Below are positions 44,198 to 53,056 of a DNA stretch of 64,000 nt, piece by piece. Both the position numbers and the translations under genes were made by a program. The stretch's first letter is position 1, and every line of letters begins with the position of its first letter. The DNA is taken from positions 1,691,001 through 1,755,000 of the forward strand of contig OX044354.1 of assembly GCA_943846615.1 (NCBI GenBank), given 5' to 3'. The DNA is from an uncultured Amylibacter sp. (GTDB lineage Bacteria; Pseudomonadota; Alphaproteobacteria; Rhodobacterales; Rhodobacteraceae). The notes beneath the pieces are model-generated. The model searched no databases. It was given only the letters and a program-made list of their open reading frames with translations, and was not told the DNA's origin.

Positions 44198-44808
44198 GCC
44201 ACCCAATTTTATATTCCTTTCGTCGCTGCCCATACGCAATGCGGGCACGGTTGGCGATCAGCAGCGCACGGCGTACGGTTGTTTTGCGCGAGGTTGTTTT
44301 GCGCGACAAGCCCGAAGCGATGATCGCAGTATCGCCCAAAGCGACCGTGCCTGTTTTGATCTTGCCTGATGGACAGGTAATTGATGAGAGTTATGATGTG
44401 ATGAACTGGGCGCTCGGGGATGATGGGGCCAGTGCGGAAGAGCGGGCATTGGTGATGCAATGTGATGCGGAATTTAAGCCCTATTTGGATCAGTATAAGT
44501 ACCCCAATAAACAAGAGACATATGACCGCGATCAGACGTTAACGAATGCGGGTAAGTACCTGAGCTTGTTAGATGAACGTCTTGAAAAGAATGACTTTTT
44601 GTTTGGTGACGATCGCGGGTTTGCGGATATTGGGATTGCGCCGTTTGTACGCCAGTTTGCACATGTAGATCGCGATTGGTTTTTGGAATCCGAATGGAAA
44701 AATGTGATCCGTTGGTACCGTGAATTTATCGAATGGGATGGGTTTAAATCCATTATGACTAAGCATCCCCAATGGGTGGACGGTGATCAGGTGACGTTGT
44801 TTCCGTGA
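44194..44808 (+). CDS. Glutathione S-transferase-like protein with CPYA motif
   Basis: This 204-aa protein has a thioredoxin-fold N-terminus with the redox motif RRCPYAMRARLA, as in omega-type GSTs or glutaredoxin 2. PVLILPDGQVIDESYDVMNW is the glutathione-binding region, and an alpha-helical C-terminal domain follows (FADIGIAPFVRQFAHVD). It overlaps mtaB (ATGA). The substrate is unknown; the Cys suggests glutathione-dependent thiol reduction rather than conjugation. Confidence 0.85.
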   Translation: MSHPILYSFRRCPYAMRARLAISSARRTVVLREVVLRDKPEAMIAVSPKATVPVLILPDGQVIDESYDVMNWALGDDGASAEERALVMQCDAEFKPYLDQYKYPNKQETYDRDQTLTNAGKYLSLLDERLEKNDFLFGDDRGFADIGIAPFVRQFAHVDRDWFLESEWKNVIRWYREFIEWDGFKSIMTKHPQWVDGDQVTLFP

Positions 44809-44849
44809 TCAGCGCTCTGTCGATTAAGGAATTGAATTTAAAGTAAAAT

Positions 44850-44900
44850 CCAATGTATGGGTAGCGTATGGGTTTCGTCGGTATTGCGGCCATACATTGG
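44850..44900. repeat. 11-bp perfect inverted repeat upstream of the PaiB-like gene
   Basis: CCAATGTATGG (44850-44860) and CCATACATTGG (44890-44900) are perfectly inverted with a 29-base gap. There is no T-run. The position between the GST stop and the PaiB-like start suits either a weak terminator or an operator. Confidence 0.55.
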
Positions 44901-44941
44901 GCGGGTTTTAGAAATTAACCTTTCGCAATTTTGAGGAAAGC

Positions 44942-45562
44942 ATGCATCCAAATCCAATTTTTCGCAAAGCTGATGGTAAACGTATTATTAATTTCGCACG
45001 GCAACGCGCGTTTGGTGCGCTGTCCATCAATGGTGATGCGGGGCCGTTGATTGCGCATATTCCGTTCCAGCTGTCCGAAGATGGCACGTATTTAGAGGCG
45101 CATGTTGTGCGGTCCAATCCGCTGTATCGTGCCATTGAAAATCCCGTGCCTGCGGTGATGGCTGCGTCGGGTGGTGACGGGTATGTCAGCCCCGATTGGT
45201 ACGGTGTGGAGGATCAAGTGCCGACGTGGAATTATGTGGCCTGTCATTTGCGCGGGCGTGTGCGCCGTTTGCCAGATGCGGATTTACGTGGAGTTTTGGA
45301 GCGGTTGTCCGATGATATGGAGCGGAGATTATTGCCCAAGCCGATTTGGAAAATCGACAAGGTCAGCGAAGAGGCGCTAAGCAAGATGTTGCGCCAAATT
45401 GTGCCCATTGCAATGGATGTTGAAGATTTGGATGGGACGTGGAAGCTTGGCCAAAATAAGCCTGATGATGTGCGTGTTTCTGCGTCCCAGAATATGCGTG
45501 AAACCGGGTTTGGTTTGGGGCTGGAATGGATTGCAGAATTAATGCAGGATCCGCCCGTATAA
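44942..45562 (+). CDS. PaiB-like FMN-binding protein
   Basis: This 206-aa protein of the PaiB (FMN-binding negative transcriptional regulator) family starts MHPNPIFRKADGKRIINFAR and has PTWNYVACHLRGRVRRL and the C-terminal KLGQNKPDDVRVSASQNM, all typical. The fold is a split-barrel flavin-binding protein. Bacillus PaiB was described as a repressor of protease and sporulation genes; in other bacteria the role is not established and it may be a flavoenzyme. The ATG at 44942 follows GAGGAAAGC. Confidence 0.88.
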   Translation: MHPNPIFRKADGKRIINFARQRAFGALSINGDAGPLIAHIPFQLSEDGTYLEAHVVRSNPLYRAIENPVPAVMAASGGDGYVSPDWYGVEDQVPTWNYVACHLRGRVRRLPDADLRGVLERLSDDMERRLLPKPIWKIDKVSEEALSKMLRQIVPIAMDVEDLDGTWKLGQNKPDDVRVSASQNMRETGFGLGLEWIAELMQDPPV

Positions 45563-45578
45563 TAAAGAAAGAATATAA

Positions 45579-47294
45579 ATGTCCGTTTCCCAATTGTTAC
45601 GCAAAGCCGCCAAACTAACCAAAGATGGTGAAGGCGATGCGGCCAAGGAAATTTATCAAAGCATTTTAGATAAGTTCCCCAAAAACCAAGCGGCGCGTAA
45701 GGGATTGTCGGGATTGGCACCCAAGGCGAAAACTGGTGGGCCATCGCAGGCGCAATTACAAGAATTGTTGGCGTTGTATAATGCCCAGAAAATGCAAGAG
45801 ACCGTGGATATGGGGCGGGCGTTTTTACAACAGTTTGGTGATCATCATTTGGTGCATAATATCCTGGGCGCGGTGCATTTAGATACTGGGCATTATGTGA
45901 TCGCCATGTCGCATTTCAACAAGGTGAATGAACTGGCGCCTGATTATGCCGAAGGGCACAATAATATGGGTGCAGTGATGAATAAGCTGCGCATGCCAGA
46001 AAAGGCCGTGGAGAGTTTTGAGCGTGCGATTGCGATCAATCCGAAATATGCACAGGCGCATGGGAACCGCAATTTCGAGCTGAACTATGTGGCTGGATTG
46101 TCGCCGCGTGTCTCGTTTGAAAAGCATATGGAATATGAGGCGAATTTTGGTGGGTCTGCCAATCAAATGGCGCATCGATCCGATGGGGTTGTGAACCGTC
46201 GTTTGCGCGTTGGATATGTATCGCCCGATTTTAATGCCCATTCAGTGGCATATTTTTTCGAGCCACTGTTGGCAGCGCATGATGGGGATCGGATTGAGAC
46301 CTATTGTTATTATTGCGAAACAAAGGTGGATGATGCGACCAAGCGGTTGATTGGGTTGTCGGATTTTTGGCGTGATGTTGCGGGCATGGATGATGCGGCG
46401 TTGGCGAAACGGATTGCAGAGGATCGCATTGATATTTTGGTCGATCTGGCGGGGCATTCCGCGAAATCGCGGGTGCGGGTTTTTGCACGCAAACCAGCGC
46501 CTGTTCAGGTGGCCTGGTTGGGGTATCCGAATACGACTGGGCTTAGGGCGGTGGATTATCGTTTCACGGATGCGATTGCGGATCCTGTGGGTGTGGCGGA
46601 TGAATTGCACAGCGAGGAATTAGTACGGCTGGATGGTGGTATTTGGTGTTATACGGGCGGGCCAGATGCGCCTGTGCCTGTGGCCAAGGATGATGGTGTG
46701 ATTACGTTTGGTAGTTTCAATCATATGTCGAAATTGACGCCGAAGGTGATTGCGTTGTGGGCGCGGATTTTGAAGGCAGTGCCCAATTCGCGATTGTTGT
46801 TAAAGCATTTACAATTGGCGCATGCGGTGACGCGGGATACGGTTACGAAACAGTTTGGTATTCACGGCATCGGCCCAGCGCGATTGGATTTACATGCGAA
46901 GTTACCCAAATATGCGGATCATTTGGCGTTGTATGGGCAGGTGGATGTTGGGCTGGATCCGTTTCCATTTAATGGCTGTACCACGACGTTTGAGGCGCTG
47001 TGGATGGGTGTGCCTGTGGTGGCGTTGAATGGGGAAACCCATGTGGCGCGTGTTGGGGCATCGATCCTGACGCATTTGGGGCATGATGAATTATTGGCGC
47101 AGGATGAGGATGATTATGTCCGCATTGCCAGTGCCTTGGCCGGTGATGCGTCGAAACGTGGGGAATATCGTGCGGGATTGCGCGATGCGGTTAAGGCGTC
47201 GCCATTGGGTGATGCACCCAGTTTTGCGGCGAAGGTTGAGGATGCGTATCGTGAGATGTGGGCGAAATTTGTGCGTGGCGACGAAAACGAGTAA
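45579..47294 (+). CDS. TPR protein with O-GlcNAc transferase-like (GT41) domain
   Basis: This 571-aa protein has TPR repeats at about 5-170 (LRKAAKLTKDGEGDAAKEIY, AEGHNNMGAVMNKLRMPEKA, VESFERAIAINPKYAQAHGN). A GT41/SPINDLY-type glycosyltransferase domain follows: LRVGYVSPDFNAHSVAYF, DILVDLAGHSAKSRVRVFAR, PVQVAWLGYPNTTGLRAVDY, VGLDPFPFNGCTTTFEALWM. No signal peptide is seen. It probably glycosylates proteins or surface structures such as flagellin; the target is unknown. It may be co-transcribed with the PaiB-like gene (17 bases apart). Confidence 0.88.
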   Translation: MSVSQLLRKAAKLTKDGEGDAAKEIYQSILDKFPKNQAARKGLSGLAPKAKTGGPSQAQLQELLALYNAQKMQETVDMGRAFLQQFGDHHLVHNILGAVHLDTGHYVIAMSHFNKVNELAPDYAEGHNNMGAVMNKLRMPEKAVESFERAIAINPKYAQAHGNRNFELNYVAGLSPRVSFEKHMEYEANFGGSANQMAHRSDGVVNRRLRVGYVSPDFNAHSVAYFFEPLLAAHDGDRIETYCYYCETKVDDATKRLIGLSDFWRDVAGMDDAALAKRIAEDRIDILVDLAGHSAKSRVRVFARKPAPVQVAWLGYPNTTGLRAVDYRFTDAIADPVGVADELHSEELVRLDGGIWCYTGGPDAPVPVAKDDGVITFGSFNHMSKLTPKVIALWARILKAVPNSRLLLKHLQLAHAVTRDTVTKQFGIHGIGPARLDLHAKLPKYADHLALYGQVDVGLDPFPFNGCTTTFEALWMGVPVVALNGETHVARVGASILTHLGHDELLAQDEDDYVRIASALAGDASKRGEYRAGLRDAVKASPLGDAPSFAAKVEDAYREMWAKFVRGDENE

Positions 47295-47314
47295 GGTTAG
47301 GTAGAGGAGATATC

Positions 47315-47578
47315 ATGGCGTTACCCGTTATACCGATTGCATTGGCCGCAGGCGCATTTGCGCTGGCACGTAATGTATCCATTAGCCCCGTTGATCAACG
47401 TGTCGAAGATCGTTTGGATGATGTGGCCGAGGGATTGTCCGCGCATCGCGATTATGATGGACGCCAAGTGAATGCCGCGTACCGTTGGAAACGGGTTGTG
47501 CGGTTCGGCAAGACCGGCGCTGGGTTTGAAATTGATGCCTCTGCGTTGGGTCGTTTACGATTTACGCGTCTTGGCTAG
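47315..47578 (+). CDS. Small conserved-looking protein of unknown function
   Basis: This 87-aa protein starts at ATG 47315, preceded by GTAGAGGAGATATC. The N-terminus is hydrophobic (MALPVIPIALAAGAFALARN), a possible signal or anchor, followed by a charged soluble part ending FEIDASALGRLRF. It follows the glycosyltransferase gene at 20 bases and overlaps the convergent flavocytochrome gene by 24 bases. I do not recognise the family. Confidence 0.65.
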   Translation: MALPVIPIALAAGAFALARNVSISPVDQRVEDRLDDVAEGLSAHRDYDGRQVNAAYRWKRVVRFGKTGAGFEIDASALGRLRFTRLG

Positions 47579-48889
47579 GTAATCCCTGATCCATGGAATG
47601 AAGTTATGAATGTTTGCGTTGATCCATGAGATTGGCCAGATGTCTGTGCGGATTTCGAATTCCTCGTAGTGGAAATGACGTCTGTTTAGGCCGTGATCAG
47701 ACAGGTCGGATTTCAGGCTGTCGCGCATTGCGGCGGGGCCGCAGTAAAGTAGGCGGTGTTTGGATAGGTCTGATCCGCAAGCTGTTGTGATTTTTTGAGC
47801 TGTTAAGCGACCGTCGATATTTGAATCGATGATGTGCAGGTTTACGTTTGGCAGTGCCGCCGATTGTGTGGTTAGGTCATGCAGATGTGCTGCGTTTTCA
47901 GTGCCACGGAAGCAGTAGAATAAATCGACCTGTGGTTTGGTTTCGTCCCATGTTTCCAGCAGGGCCACAAATGGCGTGATGCCGATGCCGCCGCCGATCC
48001 AGATTTGTGGTTTGCGCGCACGTGCGGTGCCGAAACGACCAAAGGGGCCTTGGACATTTACGGGTGTGCCGATGTCCAAACGGTTTGGCAGTTTGCGGGT
48101 GAAGTTGCCCAATGCCTTGGCTGTAATGCGCAGGGTGCCGTCCGCGTTTGGCGCGGAGCTGATCGTGAAAGGATGTGGTTCCGTTAGGCCCAGTTTATTG
48201 AATTCGAAGAATGCGAATTGGCCGGCGCGATGGCGCATGGGGGTGTTTGTGGGCGTGAGGGTGATTGCAGTGGCACCGCCCGTTTCAGCGATATCCGTGA
48301 CTGTGTAGGCGTGTTTGCGTTGGAAGCGTAGTGGCAAGGCGCCGTAGATTGCGGCTATGGTGCCAAGTAGGCCCATGGCCAAAACGAATATCCCCACAGG
48401 CGATGTGTTTGTCATAGGTTTGCCGATTAAGGCAAAGTGAAGTACCGCAAGAACGAAGAAGATACCGATGAAGCGGTGAGTCCAGCGCCATAGGTGGTAA
48501 GGGATGAACAGGGCCATGGTGATGGCGACCAGAATGGTGATGCCGTTAAGGCTGATCTCGCCCATTTCCTCGCCCAGATTTGTCAGCCATGTTTCAGCGG
48601 TGAGTTTTTTGATTTCGGGATCAATCGTGTCGTGTAGGTACATGGTCACAAGCGCAGCGATACCCAACCATTTGTGAATCACATATGCGCGATCCATTGC
48701 GCCGAAAAAAGGTTCGATTAAACGCCAGCGGGTGGCGATGATTTGTGCCCATGCCATCAACAGGATCGAGGCGATGCCAAAGTATTGCGCCAGCAATGCG
48801 CCGTTGGGGTGAATTTTGGTGAGCGGCCACATGAGGAATGCAGGAAATACGACAGATGCCGCAATTATTAATAATCCAATAGGGTTCAT
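47555..48889 (-). CDS. Ferric reductase-like transmembrane flavoprotein
   Basis: This 444-aa protein has six or so membrane spans at residues about 5-195 with paired histidines (YVIHKWLGIAALVTMYLHD, HLWRWTHRFIGIFFVLAVLH) that should bind haem. A FAD-binding domain (HPFTISSAPNADGTLRI) and a NAD(P)-binding domain (IWIGGGIGITPFVALLETWD, LLYCGPAAMRDSLK) follow. This is the ferric reductase/NADPH oxidase layout. The electron acceptor may be iron, oxygen or a periplasmic partner. It is a single gene, convergent to the small ORF. Confidence 0.88.
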   Translation of the reverse strand: MNPIGLLIIAASVVFPAFLMWPLTKIHPNGALLAQYFGIASILLMAWAQIIATRWRLIEPFFGAMDRAYVIHKWLGIAALVTMYLHDTIDPEIKKLTAETWLTNLGEEMGEISLNGITILVAITMALFIPYHLWRWTHRFIGIFFVLAVLHFALIGKPMTNTSPVGIFVLAMGLLGTIAAIYGALPLRFQRKHAYTVTDIAETGGATAITLTPTNTPMRHRAGQFAFFEFNKLGLTEPHPFTISSAPNADGTLRITAKALGNFTRKLPNRLDIGTPVNVQGPFGRFGTARARKPQIWIGGGIGITPFVALLETWDETKPQVDLFYCFRGTENAAHLHDLTTQSAALPNVNLHIIDSNIDGRLTAQKITTACGSDLSKHRLLYCGPAAMRDSLKSDLSDHGLNRRHFHYEEFEIRTDIWPISWINANIHNFIPWIRDYLAKTRKS

Positions 48890-48955
48890 TACATCCTCGA
48901 ACGTTGTCTGGGGGATGTTGTGACGAATGTTTATGGAAATGTCGAGATGTTGGTA

Positions 48956-49693
48956 TCAGTTTATCGAAGTAAGATCGTCAAAGTTTACATTATTACGACC
49001 CGTTTGTTTGACGTGGTATAGGTTTTTATCTGCTTGTGCGAGCGTGGTCTTGAACGGATTTATTTCGCGCTTTATCGCGCCACCTATGGATACGGTGACG
49101 AAGAACTGTTTGTCGTTATGAATAAATGGGGTGTTTGCTATGCTCTCGCAAATGCGGGTAGCAATACCGTGGCCGATTTGTGGTGTGGTGTTGGCAAGAA
49201 AGACAACGAATTCTTCGCCGCCGAAGCGATAGAATGAATCTTTTTCGCGGATATTGGACTTGATCAAATTTCCTATTTTGCTGATTGCTTGATCGCCGAT
49301 GATATGCCCGTGGGTGTCGTTGATCGCCTTGAAGTTATCTACGTCGATCATCAGGATGATACCTGACATATTTGGCGACTCTGTCATGAACGTATCAAGG
49401 TAGGCTCGTGACATTGCGCCAGAGAGCTGATCCGTTTGCGAAAGCCTTAGTAGATCACGCGACGCGGTATTGTTTTTGCGTATTTGATTGCCCGCCCAAA
49501 TGGTGATTGGCACCGCGATCAAAACGGATGCAAAAGTGCCAAAAATAAGTAATGTACCAAGGTTAGTCGGCAGGCCCATCCAGTGCGGTGAAAAGCCAAA
49601 ATATATTCCCCCTATGACACAGATGCAGGTGTAAACGGTGACTTTTGCGACGAATTTCAGTCGCGATTTAGCAGTATAGTTTGGGGCTTTCAT
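48956..49693 (-). CDS. Membrane diguanylate cyclase (GGDEF)
   Basis: This 245-aa protein has two membrane spans (about 13-33 and 43-65) with a short loop, then a GGDEF domain with YRFGGEEFVVFL. The inhibitory I-site RxxD (REKD) lies five residues before GGEEF, so product inhibition is likely. It makes c-di-GMP. It is transcribed alone, and no partner phosphodiesterase is adjacent. Confidence 0.9.
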   Translation of the reverse strand: MKAPNYTAKSRLKFVAKVTVYTCICVIGGIYFGFSPHWMGLPTNLGTLLIFGTFASVLIAVPITIWAGNQIRKNNTASRDLLRLSQTDQLSGAMSRAYLDTFMTESPNMSGIILMIDVDNFKAINDTHGHIIGDQAISKIGNLIKSNIREKDSFYRFGGEEFVVFLANTTPQIGHGIATRICESIANTPFIHNDKQFFVTVSIGGAIKREINPFKTTLAQADKNLYHVKQTGRNNVNFDDLTSIN

Positions 49694-49799
49694 GCGTAAT
49701 CCTTGAAGCCTTATTTGATGTAACGTTACGCGGCAGAGCCATATTTTTAAAGGTAAAGTTTTGAAAAATTAAATACAGGCTTGTTGAAACGGTCGGGTT

Positions 49800-50156
49800 T
49801 CATGAAATTTCGAGCAGATTTTTCATTTTCTTAGTCAGCTTTTTTGCGACCATTTCATAGGAGTAGCCAATGTGGTTTTTAAGCTCCTGATCCGACAGTC
49901 CGGGCGTCGCGTAATGTTGCACCCACTTCATACCGCGAGAGGCGAGGTAGGGCGCCGGGCGGACGCCATCCATGTCGGGCAGGATTTCGAACGCGATGTC
50001 GGTTACCTTGAATGTGAAGGCAGGTTCGCCGTCTACCCAACCGCAAACCGCGAAGAGTTTTCCGCCGACTTTCCGCACGTCCGAGTTTCCCCATTGGACG
50101 ACGTGCGTGGCGGCGGGAAAAGTGGCGCAGAAAGTGTTGAATTCGTCGCGGGTCAT
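49800..50156 (-). CDS. MmcQ/YjbR family protein
   Basis: This 118-aa protein of the MmcQ/YjbR (CyaY-like fold) family reads MTRDEFNTFCATFPAATHVV, WGNSDVRKVGGKLFAVCGWV, and the C-terminal LSDQELKNHIGYSYEMVAKK. Some members are called DNA-binding, but the function is not settled. It is divergent from the old-yellow-enzyme gene. Confidence 0.88.
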   Translation of the reverse strand: MTRDEFNTFCATFPAATHVVQWGNSDVRKVGGKLFAVCGWVDGEPAFTFKVTDIAFEILPDMDGVRPAPYLASRGMKWVQHYATPGLSDQELKNHIGYSYEMVAKKLTKKMKNLLEIS

Positions 50157-50224
50157 TCTGGTTTCCCTTGCATCGTTGAGGCGATATGCGCAGACATGGG
50201 TGTAACTTAATTCAGGATCGCATC

Positions 50225-51313
50225 ATGTCACAACTGTTTTCCCCCATCACCATCAAAAGCATCACGTTTAAAAACCGTATCGGCGTTGCGCCGATGTGTC
50301 AGTATTCATCGATTGATGGTGTGGCGAATGATTGGCACCGCGTGCATGCGGGTGCGCGTGCGGTTGGTGGTGCGGGGTTGTTTATTGCAGAGGCAACGGC
50401 CGTGCGTGCCGATGGGCGGATTACGCCCGGATGTGCGGGATTGTGGAATGATGAGCAGGTTGAGGCGCTGATCCCGATCAATGAATTTATCAAATCGTAT
50501 AATTGTGTGGCTGGCATTCAGATTGGCCATGCGGGTCGCAAGGCATCGGCGGCGCGTCCGTGGGATGGTGGGGCGCATTTGGCGGATGATGATGGCGGTT
50601 GGCCGATTATTGGACCAAGCGATGTGGCGTTCGATGATGACGGGGTGCGGTTATGGAAAGCGCCCAGTGCGATGAGCGTTCAGGATATCAAGGACATGCA
50701 GGCGTGTTTTGTGGACAGTGCGAAACGGGCATTGGCGGCGGGATATCAGTTTTTAGAAATCCACGGGGCGCATGGGTATTTATTGCACAGCTTTTTCACG
50801 CCGTTGGTGAATACGCGGACGGATGAATATGGTGGCGAAATTCGCAATCGTGCGCGGATGATGTTGGAAACGGTGGATGCGGTGCGGGCGGTGTGGCCAG
50901 AGAACCTGCCGTTGGCGGTGCGATTATCCGCGGCCGATTGGATCGATGGTGGTTTGACGGTTGAGGATAATATTCAGATGGCGGGCTGGTTGAAAGAGCG
51001 CGGTGTGGATTTGGTGGATTGTTCGGGTGGCGGGGCAACGCCAGCGGCGCGCGCATCGATAGGGACACGCACTGCGGATCAGGTGGATTTGGCGGGGCAG
51101 ATACGCACGGCGACGGGTGTTGGCACGATGGCGGTGGGCGCGATTACCGGACCTGCACAGGCCGAGGCAGTGATTGCGGATGGTCAGGCGGATTTTGTTT
51201 TGATGGCGCGACAGTTCATGCGCGAACCGTATTGGCCGTTACGTGCGGCGGGTGAGCTGGGCGCGGATGTGAAGGCGCATGTGGCGAAGGCGTATGGGTT
51301 TTATTTGGGGTGA
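50225..51313 (+). CDS. Old yellow enzyme family NADH:flavin oxidoreductase (YqjM/NamA-like)
   Basis: This 362-aa FMN enzyme is a TIM barrel that reduces activated C=C bonds. Motifs are IGVAPMCQYSSIDGVANDWH (YqjM-type Cys), IQIGHAGRKAS, FLEIHGAHGYLLHSFFTPLV, and NTRTDEYGGEIRNRARM. The ATG at 50225 is used. It overlaps the next reading by one base at its stop and seems to lead a small operon with a membrane protein and DedA. Confidence 0.93.
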   Translation: MSQLFSPITIKSITFKNRIGVAPMCQYSSIDGVANDWHRVHAGARAVGGAGLFIAEATAVRADGRITPGCAGLWNDEQVEALIPINEFIKSYNCVAGIQIGHAGRKASAARPWDGGAHLADDDGGWPIIGPSDVAFDDDGVRLWKAPSAMSVQDIKDMQACFVDSAKRALAAGYQFLEIHGAHGYLLHSFFTPLVNTRTDEYGGEIRNRARMMLETVDAVRAVWPENLPLAVRLSAADWIDGGLTVEDNIQMAGWLKERGVDLVDCSGGGATPAARASIGTRTADQVDLAGQIRTATGVGTMAVGAITGPAQAEAVIADGQADFVLMARQFMREPYWPLRAAGELGADVKAHVAKAYGFYLG

Positions 51314-51317
51314 TGGC

Positions 51318-51662
51318 ATGAAGCGGTTCATAGGCGCGTTTAAACAGCATCCTTGGTTGGTTAGCAGCGTTGTTATTGCGTTCGCGGTGACGTTGTTTTT
51401 TGTCGTGCGGATGGTGGCGTTTGCGATTTATTGGTCTGATCCTGCGCATCGTGACCAGCAGGTTCAGGGGTGGATGACGCCAGGATATGTTGCGAAATCT
51501 TGGGGAGTTCCGCGTGAAGATATTCGGGATTTGTTCGAAGGTTTGAATCTGACGATAGAGCCCAAGCCGATTGGGCGGATTGCGGATGAAAATGATATCA
51601 CGCTGGATGAATTGACAGCGCAAATTGAGGCGGCGATTGCGGCGTATCGTGCCAATCAATGA
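51318..51662 (+). CDS. Small single-span membrane protein of unknown function
   Basis: This 114-aa protein has one membrane span (about 12-35; LVSSVVIAFAVTLFFVVRMV) and a soluble C-terminal part (GYVAKSWGVPREDIRDLFEG) with a helix-turn-helix-like look. It lies four bases after the oxidoreductase stop and overlaps dedA (ATGA), so it is probably coupled to DedA. I do not recognise a named family. Confidence 0.7.
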   Translation: MKRFIGAFKQHPWLVSSVVIAFAVTLFFVVRMVAFAIYWSDPAHRDQQVQGWMTPGYVAKSWGVPREDIRDLFEGLNLTIEPKPIGRIADENDITLDELTAQIEAAIAAYRANQ

Positions 51663-52252
51663 TCGATCGTTTATTAGAATTAGTGCCGACTTATGGTCTG
51701 TATATCGTGGCGATTTCGACGTTTTTAAGCTGTCTGGCGATACCGATCCCGTCGTCGTTGATTATGTTGACGGCGGGGGCGTTTGTGGCGTCTGGTGATC
51801 TGTCCGGTACGGGCGCGGCGGCGGTGGCGCTGGGCGGTGCGGTGGCGGGTGATCAGGTTGGCTATGCGATTGGGCGATCTGCATCAGGATTTATTGATCG
51901 GTTGCGTGGCAAGGCCGCGTTAATGGTGGGGAAGGCGCGAAATTTGACGCAAACCCACGGTGGCATGGCGGTGTTTTCCAGCCGGTGGTTATTTAGCCCA
52001 TTGGGACCATACCTGAATTTGGTAACGGGCGCGGCGCAGATGAATTGGTTGCGGTTTACAGCGTGGGGTTTCGCGGGTGAGGTTGTTTGGGTAGCGATTT
52101 ATTTGGGCATTGGATTTACATTTGGTAGCCAGATTGAGGCCGTTGCCGAAATCGGTGGCAATATTAGCGGCGCGTTGGCGGCGGGTGTTGTGACGATTGG
52201 ATTGTGGCAGTGGCTGCGAGGAGTGATGAAGGCGGATCGGCAGAAGGGGTGA
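51659..52252 (+). CDS. DedA-family membrane protein
   Basis: This 197-aa DedA/SNARE-associated-like protein has about five membrane segments. It has GLYIVAISTFLSCLAIPIPS with the acidic/Pro-rich re-entrant region, GDQVGYAIGRSASGF, and the second half motif FSSRWLFSPLGPYLNLVTGA with Arg near the start. DedA proteins act as undecaprenyl-phosphate or other lipid flippases. It is coupled with the small membrane protein upstream. Confidence 0.85.
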   Translation: MIDRLLELVPTYGLYIVAISTFLSCLAIPIPSSLIMLTAGAFVASGDLSGTGAAAVALGGAVAGDQVGYAIGRSASGFIDRLRGKAALMVGKARNLTQTHGGMAVFSSRWLFSPLGPYLNLVTGAAQMNWLRFTAWGFAGEVVWVAIYLGIGFTFGSQIEAVAEIGGNISGALAAGVVTIGLWQWLRGVMKADRQKG

Positions 52253-52257
52253 GTATT

Positions 52258-52881
52258 GTGGAAGCTAAAAATCTTGTTGAGTTAATTCGCAAAGGAAATA
52301 CTAGAGAAAGCCTCACCTACTTGACTGAAAGTGGTCGTACTACTGATTTAGGTGAATGGGGCGAGTCCTCCCTTATGGCAGCAATTCAAGAAAAGAACTT
52401 TGAGGTAGCGAAAGCTATCCTTAGACTTTCACCTGATATTGAACATGAAAATGAAGATGGGTGGAGTGCAATGGAAAGCGCTGCCATAGTCGGGAACCCA
52501 GAAATGTTCTCTATGATTTTAGATGCTGGCGGTAACGTTAATAGAAAGTTGAATGACCCCCTTCAATTGGGGATGACACCGTTGCATTGGGCGGCCAATC
52601 GAGGTCATTGCTCAATTGCCCAAATGTGTTTGGATCATGGGGTAGACGTTGATGTTAAGAATGGGAACGGTAAAACGCCCCTTATGATGCAACAATCTAT
52701 AGAGATGACAGAGCTACTATTAGAGGCAGGTGCGAGTCGTACTGTCAAAAATAAATATAGGCGTAACGCTTACAAAGAACATATCTACCAAGCAAAATCC
52801 TTTGGTGGTGCAGATCTAATCAAAGAGCGACAACAAATCATCAAATTATTGAAGCCCACTCGCTGGTTCGACTTCTTTTAA
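52258..52881 (+). CDS. Ankyrin-repeat protein, AT-rich
   Basis: This 207-aa protein has about four ankyrin repeats: EWGESSLMAAIQEKNFEVAK, DGWSAMESAAIVGNPEMFSM, LGMTPLHWAANRGHCSIAQM, and NGKTPLMMQQSIEMTELLLE. The start is GTG at 52258 with AAGGGG about nine bases upstream; GTG at 52249 is an alternative that overlaps dedA. There is no signal peptide. Codon use is AT-richer than the neighbours, which suggests a recent arrival. Ankyrin repeats bind other proteins; the partner is unknown. Confidence 0.82.
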   Translation: MEAKNLVELIRKGNTRESLTYLTESGRTTDLGEWGESSLMAAIQEKNFEVAKAILRLSPDIEHENEDGWSAMESAAIVGNPEMFSMILDAGGNVNRKLNDPLQLGMTPLHWAANRGHCSIAQMCLDHGVDVDVKNGNGKTPLMMQQSIEMTELLLEAGASRTVKNKYRRNAYKEHIYQAKSFGGADLIKERQQIIKLLKPTRWFDFF

Positions 52882-52908
52882 GCAAGCACGGAATCAAGGC
52901 CGTAGGCC

Positions 52909-53046
52909 GCCGTGCATCCTTGGCCCGTCCCATGGGCAAAGGATTTGGTTAGGCTGGGTGTGATTTCGAATTTATAGATATTTGGCGGGGATAAAGTGGA
53001 CAATACTGGCGTTGCATCCTTTCCCCACGGGCCAAGGATGCACGGC
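52909..53046. repeat. 20-bp perfect inverted repeat between convergent genes
   Basis: The arms 52909-52928 and 53027-53046 (GCCGTGCATCC...GGCCCGT and its complement) are perfectly inverted with a 98-base spacer. Inside them GGGCAAAGGAT and ATCCTTTCCCC are also nearly inverted, so a long imperfect hairpin could form. It could be a bidirectional terminator or a small miniature inverted-repeat element. Confidence 0.8.
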
Positions 53047-53056
53047 TCGGGTTTGT

